Shown: positions 16,078 through 24,569 of the stretch, piece by piece | How the letters are laid out: each line of letters starts with the position of its first letter | How positions within the stretch are numbered: position 1 is the first letter of the stretch | From: an uncultured Anaerolineales bacterium | Lineage (GTDB): Bacteria > Chloroflexota > Anaerolineae > Anaerolineales > Villigracilaceae | Direction: 5' to 3' | Length of the DNA stretch: 64,000 nt | Assembly (NCBI GenBank): GCA_937960595.1 | Contig: CALGPL010000010.1 | Coordinates: 62,001-126,000 of the forward strand | Made by a program: the position numbers and the translations under genes | Notes under the pieces: model-generated | Database searches by the model: none | What the model was told of the DNA's origin: nothing | The model's input: the letters and a program-made list of their open reading frames with translations, nothing else

Positions 16078-17622
16078 TTAGAGGCGGAAAAGTAGACGGA
16101 ATTCGGGCCAGATGACCGGCAAGGCGATCAGGCCGCCCACGAGCATGCCGGCCAGGGCGGTCAGATAGCCCGGCCCCGGCAGGTAGAGGGCAAGCGCGTA
16201 AGCAGCCGCGCCGCTCAGGAGCGCCGCCAACCCGCCGCGTCCCAGCGCGCCCCAGGCGGTGACCGGACGATCCATTTTCCGATTCAACCAGAGCAACATG
16301 AAGAGCGCCTCAACCGTCAGGGAAATCTCGGCGAAGGCGATGACCAGCGCGCCAATCTCCTGCAGGCGGGTGACGCCCAGCACCCCGATCCCCACGTAGA
16401 GCGCCAGGCGGATCAACACGCTCCGAAACGGATACCACGGCTGCTTGCGGGCATAGAAGGAGCGCGCCATCACCTCCTGGAGAGTGTAGCCGGTCAGGGT
16501 CAGAAGATAGACGCGCGTCGTCCAGGTCATGAGCGCCGTGCCGGCCTCGTCGAAGCCGAAGACGAGAGCCACCAGCGGGCGCAGACCGGCGGCCAGGATT
16601 GCCGCGACAGGCACGGTCAAGGCGACCAGAATGCGCACCGCCTTCTCGACCGTCTGCCGGAAGGCCGCCCACTCCTGGCGGGCGGCGAACTCCGAGAGAG
16701 TGGGCAGGAGCGCCGTAGCAATGGCCGTGCCGAGCAGCGTCTCCGGGACCTGCATAATCATCCAGCCATAGGTCAGCGAGGAAACGGCGCCGACCTGATC
16801 GAGGCGGGAGGCCAGATTGTCGCGGGCAATGAACATCAACTGAATGCCAAACATGGTCAACAGGCGAGGGGCGATCAGGCGCAGCGCCTCGATCAGCCCG
16901 CTGTGACGGATATCGAGCGCCGGCGTCCAGCGGAAACGGTAACGCACCAGACCCGGCACCTGGATCGCCAGATGCAGGACCGCGCCCACAATGACGCCGT
17001 ACACCAGGCCATGAATCCCCATCCCGAATGCAGGCAATGACAAGGCACCGATTCGGTAAGGCTCCGTAGGCGAGAGAACGACCGCCCCGAAAATCTGTCC
17101 CAGATTGTAGAGCAGAGGGGCGATGGCCGGCAGAACGAAATGCTGATTGGCTTGCAGGCCGGCCATGACCAGGCCGCTGATCGAAAAAATCAGCGTGGCA
17201 ATCAAATTGAGGCGCATCAACTCTGCGACCAGGTCTTGTTGCCGGGACTCAAAGCCAGGCGCAATGCCCATTTCGGCGCGCACAATCTGCTCGGCAAAGA
17301 TGGCGATCAAAACCGCCAGCGAGGCGGTCACCAGAAAAGCCAGATTAGCGACACGCGAAAACAAATCCCAGGCAGCGGCATAGCCCTTCTGGGTCAGATA
17401 CTCGCTCAACAGCGGAATAAAGGCCATCGCCAGCGCCCCGCCAGAAATGAGCGCGAACAATAAATCCGGCAGATTATTGGCGACATTGAAAACGTCCAGT
17501 TCCACGGAGAGGCGGAACTGGCGGGCAATGATCACCGAGCGAACGAAGGCCACGATTTTGTCCAGGGCAAACAGAAAGCCCAGGAGAAGCGAGGTGCGAG
17601 TCAGGTGCGAGAGACGTTTCAT
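16078..17622 (-). CDS. murJ: Lipid II flippase MurJ
   Basis: The 514-residue polytopic protein has about 14 hydrophobic helices and the MVF-family features: an N-terminal charged helix with KIVAFVRSVIIARQF, LSGGALAMAFIP-like LISGGALAMAFIPLLSEY in helix 2, and LPTLSE near residue 300. It flips lipid-linked peptidoglycan precursors across the membrane. An upstream in-frame start exists at 17676, but MKRLSHLTRTS at 17622 matches the family N-terminus. The TPR membrane protein follows on the same strand. Confidence 0.92.
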   Translation of the reverse strand: MKRLSHLTRTSLLLGFLFALDKIVAFVRSVIIARQFRLSVELDVFNVANNLPDLLFALISGGALAMAFIPLLSEYLTQKGYAAAWDLFSRVANLAFLVTASLAVLIAIFAEQIVRAEMGIAPGFESRQQDLVAELMRLNLIATLIFSISGLVMAGLQANQHFVLPAIAPLLYNLGQIFGAVVLSPTEPYRIGALSLPAFGMGIHGLVYGVIVGAVLHLAIQVPGLVRYRFRWTPALDIRHSGLIEALRLIAPRLLTMFGIQLMFIARDNLASRLDQVGAVSSLTYGWMIMQVPETLLGTAIATALLPTLSEFAARQEWAAFRQTVEKAVRILVALTVPVAAILAAGLRPLVALVFGFDEAGTALMTWTTRVYLLTLTGYTLQEVMARSFYARKQPWYPFRSVLIRLALYVGIGVLGVTRLQEIGALVIAFAEISLTVEALFMLLWLNRKMDRPVTAWGALGRGGLAALLSGAAAYALALYLPGPGYLTALAGMLVGGLIALPVIWPEFRLLFRL

Positions 17623-17712
17623 GAAAGCATCTGCGACAAAAAGTTCACCCAAAAGCCGGTCACCGGATGATAACACAGGTCAGAGCGATTTTGTTCAAAA
17701 AGGGAGAAACGG

Positions 17713-17758
17713 AAAAAAAAGTCGAAGCCTCCCGCCGGAGGAGAAAGCGGGAGGCTTC
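17713..17758 (-). terminator. Terminator of the sugar-importer operon (minus strand)
   Basis: GAAGCCTCCCGC (17724-17735) pairs with GCGGGAGGCTTC (17747-17758). On the minus strand GACTTTTTTTT follows. An A tract on the other side would also give T on the plus strand, so it may serve both directions. Confidence 0.88.
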
Positions 17759-17776
17759 CAAAAAAACGGCAACGGC

Positions 17777-18613
17777 TCAACCCTTAAGCGCACCGGCCAT
17801 CAGACCGCGCAAGAAGTAACGCCCAAGGAAAATGTAAACCAACAAGGTGGGCAAAGCCGTCAACAACGAACCGGCCATTTGAACGTTCCAGGCAATGATC
17901 TGACTGCCCGCCATGTTGTTGAGCGCAACGGTAATGGGCCAAAACTCGGGCTTGGTCAGGACGACCGCGAAGAGAAAATCATTCCAGGCAGAGGTGAATT
18001 GCCAGATCAAAACCACCACAAAACCAGGGATCGAGACGGGGAGAATGATATGCCGATAGGTCTTGAGCAGGTTGGCCCCGTCGATGCGAGCGGCTTCGAT
18101 GATCTCCTTGGGAATGGTCGCATAATAATTGCGGAAGGTCAACGTCGTGATCGGTATCCCGTAGATAATGTGCGCCAGGATCAGACCAGGCAGGCCGCCA
18201 TAGAGGTGGATCGTCCGCATGAATTCGACCAGGGGAATCAGAATGCTCTGGTAGGGAATGAACATCCCAAAGAGAAGCAACGGGAAGATGATATCCGCGC
18301 CGCGGAACTTCCAGCGCGAGAGCACGAAGCCGTTGATCGAACCGATGAAGGACGAGATGATGGCAGCCGGGAAAACCATGTTGATGCTGTTCCAAAGCGC
18401 CGGCGCCAGATTCCGATAGGCCTCCACGTAATTGTCGAGACGTAAAGATGTGGGCAGAACCCACATTGTCCGTAGATTAACTTCCTCAAAGCCCTTGAAG
18501 CCGGTCACGATGACCACGTACATGGGTACGAGGTAGAAAGCCGTCATGAACAGCAAAGGAATATAAAGCCAATAACGGCGCTGAAAGCGGAAACGGCGAG
18601 GGATAGCGCTCAT
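17777..18613 (-). CDS. Sugar ABC transporter permease, MalG type
   Basis: The 278-residue protein has six predicted membrane helices and the EAA loop that contacts the ATPase (EIIEAARIDGANLLKTYRHI ending in LP). It belongs to the CUT1 carbohydrate importer permeases. It overlaps the start region of its partner by four bases (18610-18613), so the two are coupled. It is the last gene of the operon before the terminator. No ATPase gene is present in this cluster. Confidence 0.93.
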   Translation of the reverse strand: MSAIPRRFRFQRRYWLYIPLLFMTAFYLVPMYVVIVTGFKGFEEVNLRTMWVLPTSLRLDNYVEAYRNLAPALWNSINMVFPAAIISSFIGSINGFVLSRWKFRGADIIFPLLLFGMFIPYQSILIPLVEFMRTIHLYGGLPGLILAHIIYGIPITTLTFRNYYATIPKEIIEAARIDGANLLKTYRHIILPVSIPGFVVVLIWQFTSAWNDFLFAVVLTKPEFWPITVALNNMAGSQIIAWNVQMAGSLLTALPTLLVYIFLGRYFLRGLMAGALKG

Positions 18614-19524
18614 AGGTCTACCTCGTTCTTGACATTGAAGTAAATGTAAGGAATGATGAGCAGAGAAACGGCCAGCAAGAGCAAAATAGCAATGGCTGCC
18701 CCGCGCCCAAAGAAATAACCATCAAAAGTGGCCTGCCACATATAAATAGCCGGCACATCCAGCGGCAGTTGTTTGCCGGCAATTGCGATGATCAGATCGA
18801 ACACCTTCAAGGAGATGTGACCGAGAATGATCAACGCACTGAGCGTAACCGGGCTGAGCATGGGAAGGACGATGTAACGATAGATCTCCAGTTCGTTCGC
18901 CCCGTCAACCCGCGCCGCCTCGCGCAGTTCTTCGGGGACGCTGCGCAATCCTCCCAGATAGAGCGCCATCGTAAAACCAGACATTTGCCAGATGGCCGCC
19001 AACGCCACTGCCGCAATCCCCCACTTGGGGGTCGTATGCCAAGCATTGATCAGAAAATCCAGTCCCGCCATATCGAACAACTGGTTGAAACCACTGATCC
19101 GGCTGCCCGTGGCCGGATTCATCAGCCAGCGCCAGACAACGCCCGTGACGATGAACGAAATCGCCATCGGGAACAAGAAAAGGCTGCGGAAAAAATTCTC
19201 GCCCGGCAGGTTTTGATCGAGCAGAATGGCTAAAGTCAACCCCAGCAAGATCGAACCGGCGACAAACACAACCGTGAAAATCACCGTATTACGAATATCG
19301 ACAAAAAAGCGCGGGTCAGAAAATAGTTCGATATAGTTCCTCAGACCCACCCAGGTGTAATCGGGCAACAGCCCCTTCCATGCACTCAACGAGACTCTCA
19401 GCGACCAACCAATAAAGCCATAAACAAAGATGCCAACGGCCAAAATGGACGGCAGGACCAACCCTACCGCTGTCATGGTATCCTGATTGCGGCTACGCAT
19501 TAAGAAATTTTTCAATCTGTTCAT
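18610..19524 (-). CDS. Sugar ABC transporter permease, MalF type
   Basis: The 304-residue protein has six membrane helices and the EAA-loop motif ELREAARVDGANELEIYRYI. An N-terminal positively charged segment precedes the first helix. It pairs with the MalG-type permease encoded immediately downstream and with the binding lipoprotein encoded upstream. The 98-base gap to the binding-protein gene holds a perfect hairpin that could lower expression of the permeases relative to the binding protein. Confidence 0.93.
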   Translation of the reverse strand: MNRLKNFLMRSRNQDTMTAVGLVLPSILAVGIFVYGFIGWSLRVSLSAWKGLLPDYTWVGLRNYIELFSDPRFFVDIRNTVIFTVVFVAGSILLGLTLAILLDQNLPGENFFRSLFLFPMAISFIVTGVVWRWLMNPATGSRISGFNQLFDMAGLDFLINAWHTTPKWGIAAVALAAIWQMSGFTMALYLGGLRSVPEELREAARVDGANELEIYRYIVLPMLSPVTLSALIILGHISLKVFDLIIAIAGKQLPLDVPAIYMWQATFDGYFFGRGAAIAILLLLAVSLLIIPYIYFNVKNEVDL

Positions 19525-19577
19525 CGTAGGGATCGCCTCTGCCTGGAATTATAAATGGGGAACCATATTTAGAAAAT

Positions 19578-19608
19578 GCGGGGGATACCCCGGGAGGGTA
19601 TCCCCCGC
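19578..19608 (-). promoter_or_regulatory. Perfect 13-bp hairpin between binding-protein and permease genes
   Basis: GCGGGGGATACCC (19578-19590) pairs with GGGTATCCCCCGC (19596-19608) across five bases. On the minus strand it is followed by ATTTTCT, a weak T tract. It probably causes partial termination or protects the 3' end of the binding-protein message. Confidence 0.65.
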
Positions 19609-19622
19609 CCAATCAAAGGAGG

Positions 19623-20954
19623 TTACCGGCAAGGACCGGACGTGGAGCAGGCTTGAGTCAGGGCCGCCTGGAAATTGGCAACATTACGATCGGCAAGGAA
19701 AATGCCGAGGGCATTGTTGATTTCGGTCTTCCAGGAGTCGTTCGCCACCACGCCATGGGTCAGCGAGCCGACGACTACGTTGGTGGCCCAATCGTCCATG
19801 GCCGATTGCAGATATTCGCCGAAGAGGGCGCGGTCGCAGTCGGTGCGGGCACAGATGGAACCCTTGACCGGGTTGAAAGCCTCCTGGCCCTCACGCGAAC
19901 CGGCGACCGTCAGCCAGGCAATGGCCGCGTCGCGGTGCGGCGCGTTGACCGGCAGGACGAAGGAGTCGGACAGGAACTGGAACGTGCCGACCGTCCCGGG
20001 AACCGGCGCCCAGCCATAGTCGACCGTGGGCCGCATGCCAAGTTCGCGGAAATACCCTTCGGCCCAGTCGCCCATCACGTTGAAGGCGGCGTCGCCGTTG
20101 ACGACCAGTTGAGCCGCATCTTGCCAGGTCAGCGAAGAGGCATCGCTGTTGGTGTACGTCAGCACCCTGTCAAAATTCTGCAGCGCCACCGTGACCTCCG
20201 GGCTGTCCCAGCCCAGTTCGCCCGTCCACAGTTGGTTGTAGGCGTTCGGGCCCAGCGTGGCCAGCAAAATGGTCTCGAACAGATGCATGGCGGTCCACTG
20301 CTCTCCCATCGCCAGCGGAATCACGCCCGCTTCCTTGAGGATGTCCATGGCCGCGAACCACTCTTCCAGGGTGGTCGGCACGGCAATGTTATTCTCACTC
20401 AAGATCGCCGGGTTGTACCACAGGACATTGGCGCGGTGGATGTTGACCGGAACCGAGTAGATGTTGCCGTCCTGCGAAATGAGCGGGATGAGCGTCTCGG
20501 GCATGACATCCAACCAGCCCTGTTCCTCATACAGGAAATTCAGGGGCTCGATCTGACCGGCCGCCACATAGGTGCCGATCAGTTCCTGGCCGGCATGACC
20601 CTGCCACGAGTCGGGCGGATCGCCCGCCTGCAGGCGGGTGGCCAGAACCGCGCGCGCGTTTGTCCCCGCCCCACCGGCAACAGCCGCGTTGATGAATTCG
20701 ATCTCCGGATACCGGGCGCCGAAAACGCCGATCATGGCTTCTAGGCCGGCCGCTTCACCGCCGCCCGTCCACCAGGAAAACACTTCTACCTGAGACATGC
20801 TGCCGCCCGTTGTCTGAGCGCCAGACGACGTGGTCGTTTCGCCCGCCTGCGTCTCGGCAACGGCCGTACCCGCTTCTCCTCCGCCGCAAGCGGTCAGAAT
20901 CACAGACAGCACCAAAAGCATGCTCAGGACAGTCCAATGGATTTTCTTGAACAT
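19623..20954 (-). CDS. Sugar-binding lipoprotein of an ABC importer
   Basis: The 443-residue protein starts with a lipoprotein signal (VLSVILTACGGGE; lipobox LTAC) and a Ser/Thr-rich linker, then the extracellular solute-binding family 1 fold (VEVFSWWTGGGEAAGLEAMI). It would capture a sugar or oligosaccharide outside the membrane and deliver it to the two permeases encoded downstream. A good ribosome binding site (GGAGAAAGAG) precedes the ATG. The ligand is unknown. No glycosidase gene is next to this cluster. Confidence 0.93.
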   Translation of the reverse strand: MFKKIHWTVLSMLLVLSVILTACGGGEAGTAVAETQAGETTTSSGAQTTGGSMSQVEVFSWWTGGGEAAGLEAMIGVFGARYPEIEFINAAVAGGAGTNARAVLATRLQAGDPPDSWQGHAGQELIGTYVAAGQIEPLNFLYEEQGWLDVMPETLIPLISQDGNIYSVPVNIHRANVLWYNPAILSENNIAVPTTLEEWFAAMDILKEAGVIPLAMGEQWTAMHLFETILLATLGPNAYNQLWTGELGWDSPEVTVALQNFDRVLTYTNSDASSLTWQDAAQLVVNGDAAFNVMGDWAEGYFRELGMRPTVDYGWAPVPGTVGTFQFLSDSFVLPVNAPHRDAAIAWLTVAGSREGQEAFNPVKGSICARTDCDRALFGEYLQSAMDDWATNVVVGSLTHGVVANDSWKTEINNALGIFLADRNVANFQAALTQACSTSGPCR

Positions 20955-21061
20955 CTCTCTTTCTCCTTTCAGAAATTAACGTGGGAATTGGAGCAAATGC
21001 AAACTGGAGCAATTTAGGGATCGAAAGCACCTCCTCTTCAACTTACATCGGCTTGCAAACA

Positions 21062-21115
21062 AGAAGATATCTCTTCTCAGTATATAAATTATAATGACCA
21101 GGTATCGCCAGACAA
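21062..21115. promoter_or_regulatory. Divergent promoter region with palindrome
   Basis: On the minus strand TTGTCT (21115-21110) and TATAAT (21093-21088) are 16 bases apart and face the binding-protein gene. On the plus strand TATAAT (21090-21095) faces the regulator gene. AGAAGA (21062-21067) and TCTTCT (21072-21077) flank TATC close to the predicted minus-strand start, which is a likely operator. Confidence 0.55.
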
Positions 21116-21133
21116 TCGTTTCCCGGCCAAAAA

Positions 21134-22333
21134 ATGGACATAGAGCGGCCAAACATGATGGATCAACATATTTTTCTAGACCTCTTCAAAGATCTGCTTC
21201 TTCATCTTTATGACCGCGCCTCGGTCGAAACCCACCCCCTGGCTGCACGTTTCCCTCTTCCACCTCGTTCCACCTCTCACCGCGCCGAGGCAGTCCAAAA
21301 TCTCGTTTTTTCCGAGATCGAACAGTTGCGGCCCGGCTCGGGCGAACCGGACGTCCGATCGCCAGAGTGGCGTCCCTACCTGATTCTCTATCGCCGTTAT
21401 GTGGAAGGGCGAGAGCCGGCCGAGATCGCCGCCTCGCTGTTCATCAGCGAACGTCAGTTTCGCCGCGACCATAGCCGCGCCGTTCAGGCGCTCAGCATGC
21501 GCGTCTGGGAACGCTACTTCGAACCGCCAGAGCGAACCGAGAACGGCGAGCCGCCCGAATTGGATCTGAATATTGAGCGGCTGGACCTGCACGAAGTGCT
21601 GAAAGGCGTCCTGGACCTGATCGCCCCCCGTCTGACCGACGAGGCCATAGAAGTCCACCTCGACCTGTCATCCGTTCCTCCCCTCATCGTAACCGACCGC
21701 GTCCTGCTGCGGCAGATTCTGCTCAATCTGCTCAATTCTTTTCTCCACCTTCGCCGCCAGCCTCACCTCTATCTCAGTACCCACGCCTCTCCCGCCCCGC
21801 TCCTGCGCCTGGCCTTTGACACTCGGGCAGATCGCGAAGCAAGGGCTGCCGAAATTGGAACGCTCATCCGCGAGATGGGCAGCCGCCTCCACATCCGCAT
21901 AGACGAAAAAATCCCCGCCGCCGGGCAGGAGGGCCGGGCAGAAATTTCTCTGCTCTTCCCCTTGGCGCGATCCAAAACCATTCTCATCATCGATGACCAG
22001 CCGGCAGCCCTGCGAATGTATCAACGCTATCTGAGCCGCACTGCCCTGGACGTGATCGGCATCGGCGACCCCGCTCAGGCCTTGAAAGCCATCCGCCACC
22101 ACCGGCCTGCCCTGATCATTCTAGATGTAATGATGCCGCGCCTGGATGGCTGGGAGGTCCTCCAGGCTCTCAAAGTGGATCCCGCCCTGCATTCGATCCC
22201 GGTCATTGTCTGCTCGGCCTGGGCAGAACCCGATCTGGCCCAATCGCTGGGAGCAGCGATCTTCCTGAAAAAACCCATCTTCCAAAAAGATTTGCTCGAA
22301 GCCCTGGGGCGTTTCGGTCTGATCGAGAGTTGA
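21134..22333 (+). CDS. Response regulator with N-terminal HTH, kinase-like middle and C-terminal receiver
   Basis: The 399-residue protein (starts at 21155 or 21158 also possible) has a sigma-region-4-like HTH (EIAASLFISERQFRRDHSRA), then a region like a histidine-kinase ATPase domain that keeps the N-box-like RQILLNLLNSFLHL but lacks recognisable G-boxes. A complete receiver follows with acidic pair IIDDQ, phospho-acceptor D331 (LDVMMP) and Lys in LKKPI. The receiver lies at the C-terminus, opposite to the usual order. Its stop overlaps the region before the hybrid kinase gene, so the two form a signalling pair, facing the sugar importer. Confidence 0.75.
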   Translation: MDIERPNMMDQHIFLDLFKDLLLHLYDRASVETHPLAARFPLPPRSTSHRAEAVQNLVFSEIEQLRPGSGEPDVRSPEWRPYLILYRRYVEGREPAEIAASLFISERQFRRDHSRAVQALSMRVWERYFEPPERTENGEPPELDLNIERLDLHEVLKGVLDLIAPRLTDEAIEVHLDLSSVPPLIVTDRVLLRQILLNLLNSFLHLRRQPHLYLSTHASPAPLLRLAFDTRADREARAAEIGTLIREMGSRLHIRIDEKIPAAGQEGRAEISLLFPLARSKTILIIDDQPAALRMYQRYLSRTALDVIGIGDPAQALKAIRHHRPALIILDVMMPRLDGWEVLQALKVDPALHSIPVIVCSAWAEPDLAQSLGAAIFLKKPIFQKDLLEALGRFGLIES

Positions 22334-22335
22334 AC

Positions 22336-24486
22336 ATGCGCTGGCTGGATCTATTTTCCCCCAAACCAGAATTGAGCGAGCTCATGCATTCGACGGCTCG
22401 CAATGTGGTAGGAACGGTCGCCGGACTTTATCTCGCTTGGCACATCATTGCAACGATCGGATATCCTGCTCAGTTCAGCCCCAGTCTGTGGCTCATTTCG
22501 ATTTTTATGGCCGCCCTGGTTGCCACCACCCTGCACTTGAGCAAACGTCACTATTTGCTCTCCCAAATTCTCTGGTTATTCGGCCTGATGGGCGCCATTC
22601 TCCTGGGATATCATATCTACCATTTCCCGGGCATACTCTACCTGTTGACGATTCTGCCGATCCTCTCGATCGTCACGGTCGGCCTACCGGTCACGGGCCT
22701 GACCATCCTAAGCGGAACAGTCATCACCGTCTTTCTCGTTTACAGCGAGGGCTTGCCGAAGATCCTGCCGGGAGAAATCTTCCTGGGAAGCCTGTTCAGC
22801 GCCCTGCTTGGCTGGGGCATCTCCAGCAACCTACTGGAAGCGCTGAACGCGGCATCGTATCACTATAACGAGGCCCGCCGTCTACTGGAGGAAACCCGCA
22901 AGCACCGCGCCGAAATCAGCCGCATGCTCAAAGATCGCAACCAGGTTAATTACCAACTGGAACGGATGAATGAGATGTTGACTGCAGCGCGCGCCCAGGC
23001 CGAAGAGGCGCGCGAGAATCGCAATCGCTTCATGTTGGCCGTCAGCCATGAGTTACGCAGTCCGCTGAACTTCATCATCGGCTTTAGCGACCTGATGGTC
23101 AACGCCCCAGAAACTTACGCGCCTCCCGAACACTGGCCCCCCGGGCTGTACGACGACATCCAGGAAATCTACACTTCCAGTCGTCACCTGATGCGCCTGA
23201 TCAACGACATCCTGGACATGGGCAAGATTGAGGCCCGTCAAATGCAATTGTTTCGCGAAAAAGCCAACCTGCACCAAATTGTGGTCGATGTCACAGAAAT
23301 GTTACGCGGCGCCTTTGAACAAAAAGGGATTGCTCTCGAAATCGACCTCCCCCCCGACCTGCCGCCGGTTTTCGTGGACACCACCCGCATCCGACAAGTA
23401 TTGCTCAACCTGCTCAACAACGGCCTGCGTTTCACCGATCAAGGATGCGTCACCCTGCGGGTTGAGCGACAAGAACAACATCTTCTGGTCAGCGTCGAAG
23501 ATACCGGCACCGGAATCGCAGCCGAGGATTTGCCCAAGGTATTCAGCGAATTTCGACAGGTTGGAGACGAGAATTGGCGACGACGGGCCGGCAGCGGCCT
23601 GGGACTCTATATCAGCCGCCAATTCATCGAACTGCACGGCGGCCAAATGGACGTTCAAAGCACCCCTGGAAAAGGAACGCGCTTCTATTTCACCCTGCCG
23701 TTGAGCACTCTGCATCCCGAACTCCCCGAAGTGATTTCATCCGCGCAACCCTCTCAACCCGACAACCGGCTGATCTTCCTGGTCACGCCCCATCCAGAAG
23801 ACGCGGACGTTCTCCAGCACGAGATGCAAGATTACACGATCAAAACCTTCGCTGGCCTGGACGAAGCCGTTCTTCAGGCCGGGAAATTGTTCCCGCGCGC
23901 CATCCTCGTGGCGACAGAAAAAGGCGACCTCCGCGCAGACAAATTACCTTACGACCTGCCGGTGATCCGCTTCCATCTCGCGCGCACCAACGCCCAGGCC
24001 GGCAACATCCGCAGCCAACTGGTCAAACCGGTTTCGCGCAAAATTCTGATGGACGCCATCCACGCCCTCGGGTCCGGTCAACGCAGTTTGCTGATCGTAG
24101 ACGACGACCCCGCAATGGTGCGCTTTGTCAATCAATCGTTGCGAGCCGACAAAACCCCCGACCATTACATTCTCTTGAGCGCCTTCACCGCCAACCAGGC
24201 CCTTCAATTGATCGAGACCCATCCCATTGACGCCATGCTGCTCGACCTGGAACTGCCCGATATGAACGGTTGGGAACTGCTGGCCCGCATTCGCAAACGG
24301 CCCGGGCTGGCCGATCTGCCGGTCATCATCATCTCGGCTCAAGACTTGCCGGAGATGAACTTCGTCCCCGGCAAGAGCGCCCTGGAAGTCGTCCTGCGTC
24401 GTCCGCTGCGGCCGACCGAACTGATTGAGATGCTCGAATCGGCGCTCGAAACGCTTCCGCCGCAATACCCTAACGAGAGGATATAA
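22336..24486 (+). CDS. Hybrid sensor histidine kinase with pseudo-receiver and receiver
   Basis: The 716-residue protein has about five to six N-terminal membrane helices (residues about 15-165), a coiled coil, the dimerisation domain with H238 (SHELRSPLN), and an ATPase domain with G-boxes (EDTGTGIA, GSGLGLYISRQ). A receiver-like domain without the usual Asp (RLIFLVTPHPEDADVL...) follows, and a final receiver with D637 (LLDLELPDMNGWE). A TTG at 22330 is in frame, but the ATG at 22336 is preferred. It lies two bases after the regulator gene and probably phosphorylates it. The membrane part has no recognised ligand domain. Confidence 0.86.
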   Translation: MRWLDLFSPKPELSELMHSTARNVVGTVAGLYLAWHIIATIGYPAQFSPSLWLISIFMAALVATTLHLSKRHYLLSQILWLFGLMGAILLGYHIYHFPGILYLLTILPILSIVTVGLPVTGLTILSGTVITVFLVYSEGLPKILPGEIFLGSLFSALLGWGISSNLLEALNAASYHYNEARRLLEETRKHRAEISRMLKDRNQVNYQLERMNEMLTAARAQAEEARENRNRFMLAVSHELRSPLNFIIGFSDLMVNAPETYAPPEHWPPGLYDDIQEIYTSSRHLMRLINDILDMGKIEARQMQLFREKANLHQIVVDVTEMLRGAFEQKGIALEIDLPPDLPPVFVDTTRIRQVLLNLLNNGLRFTDQGCVTLRVERQEQHLLVSVEDTGTGIAAEDLPKVFSEFRQVGDENWRRRAGSGLGLYISRQFIELHGGQMDVQSTPGKGTRFYFTLPLSTLHPELPEVISSAQPSQPDNRLIFLVTPHPEDADVLQHEMQDYTIKTFAGLDEAVLQAGKLFPRAILVATEKGDLRADKLPYDLPVIRFHLARTNAQAGNIRSQLVKPVSRKILMDAIHALGSGQRSLLIVDDDPAMVRFVNQSLRADKTPDHYILLSAFTANQALQLIETHPIDAMLLDLELPDMNGWELLARIRKRPGLADLPVIIISAQDLPEMNFVPGKSALEVVLRRPLRPTELIEMLESALETLPPQYPNERI

Positions 24487-24530
24487 AAAACCTTCCCCGC
24501 AGCGCGCCTCCCGCCTCGGGGAAGATTTTC
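24485..24530. terminator. Bidirectional terminator between convergent genes
   Basis: CTTCCCCG (24492-24499) pairs with CGGGGAAG (24517-24524). ATTTTC follows on the plus strand, and GGTTTTTTAT follows on the minus strand. Confidence 0.75.
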
Positions 24531-24569
24531 ATTCCGGTCTTCTCTGACCCGACGCCCCCAAAGCGCATC

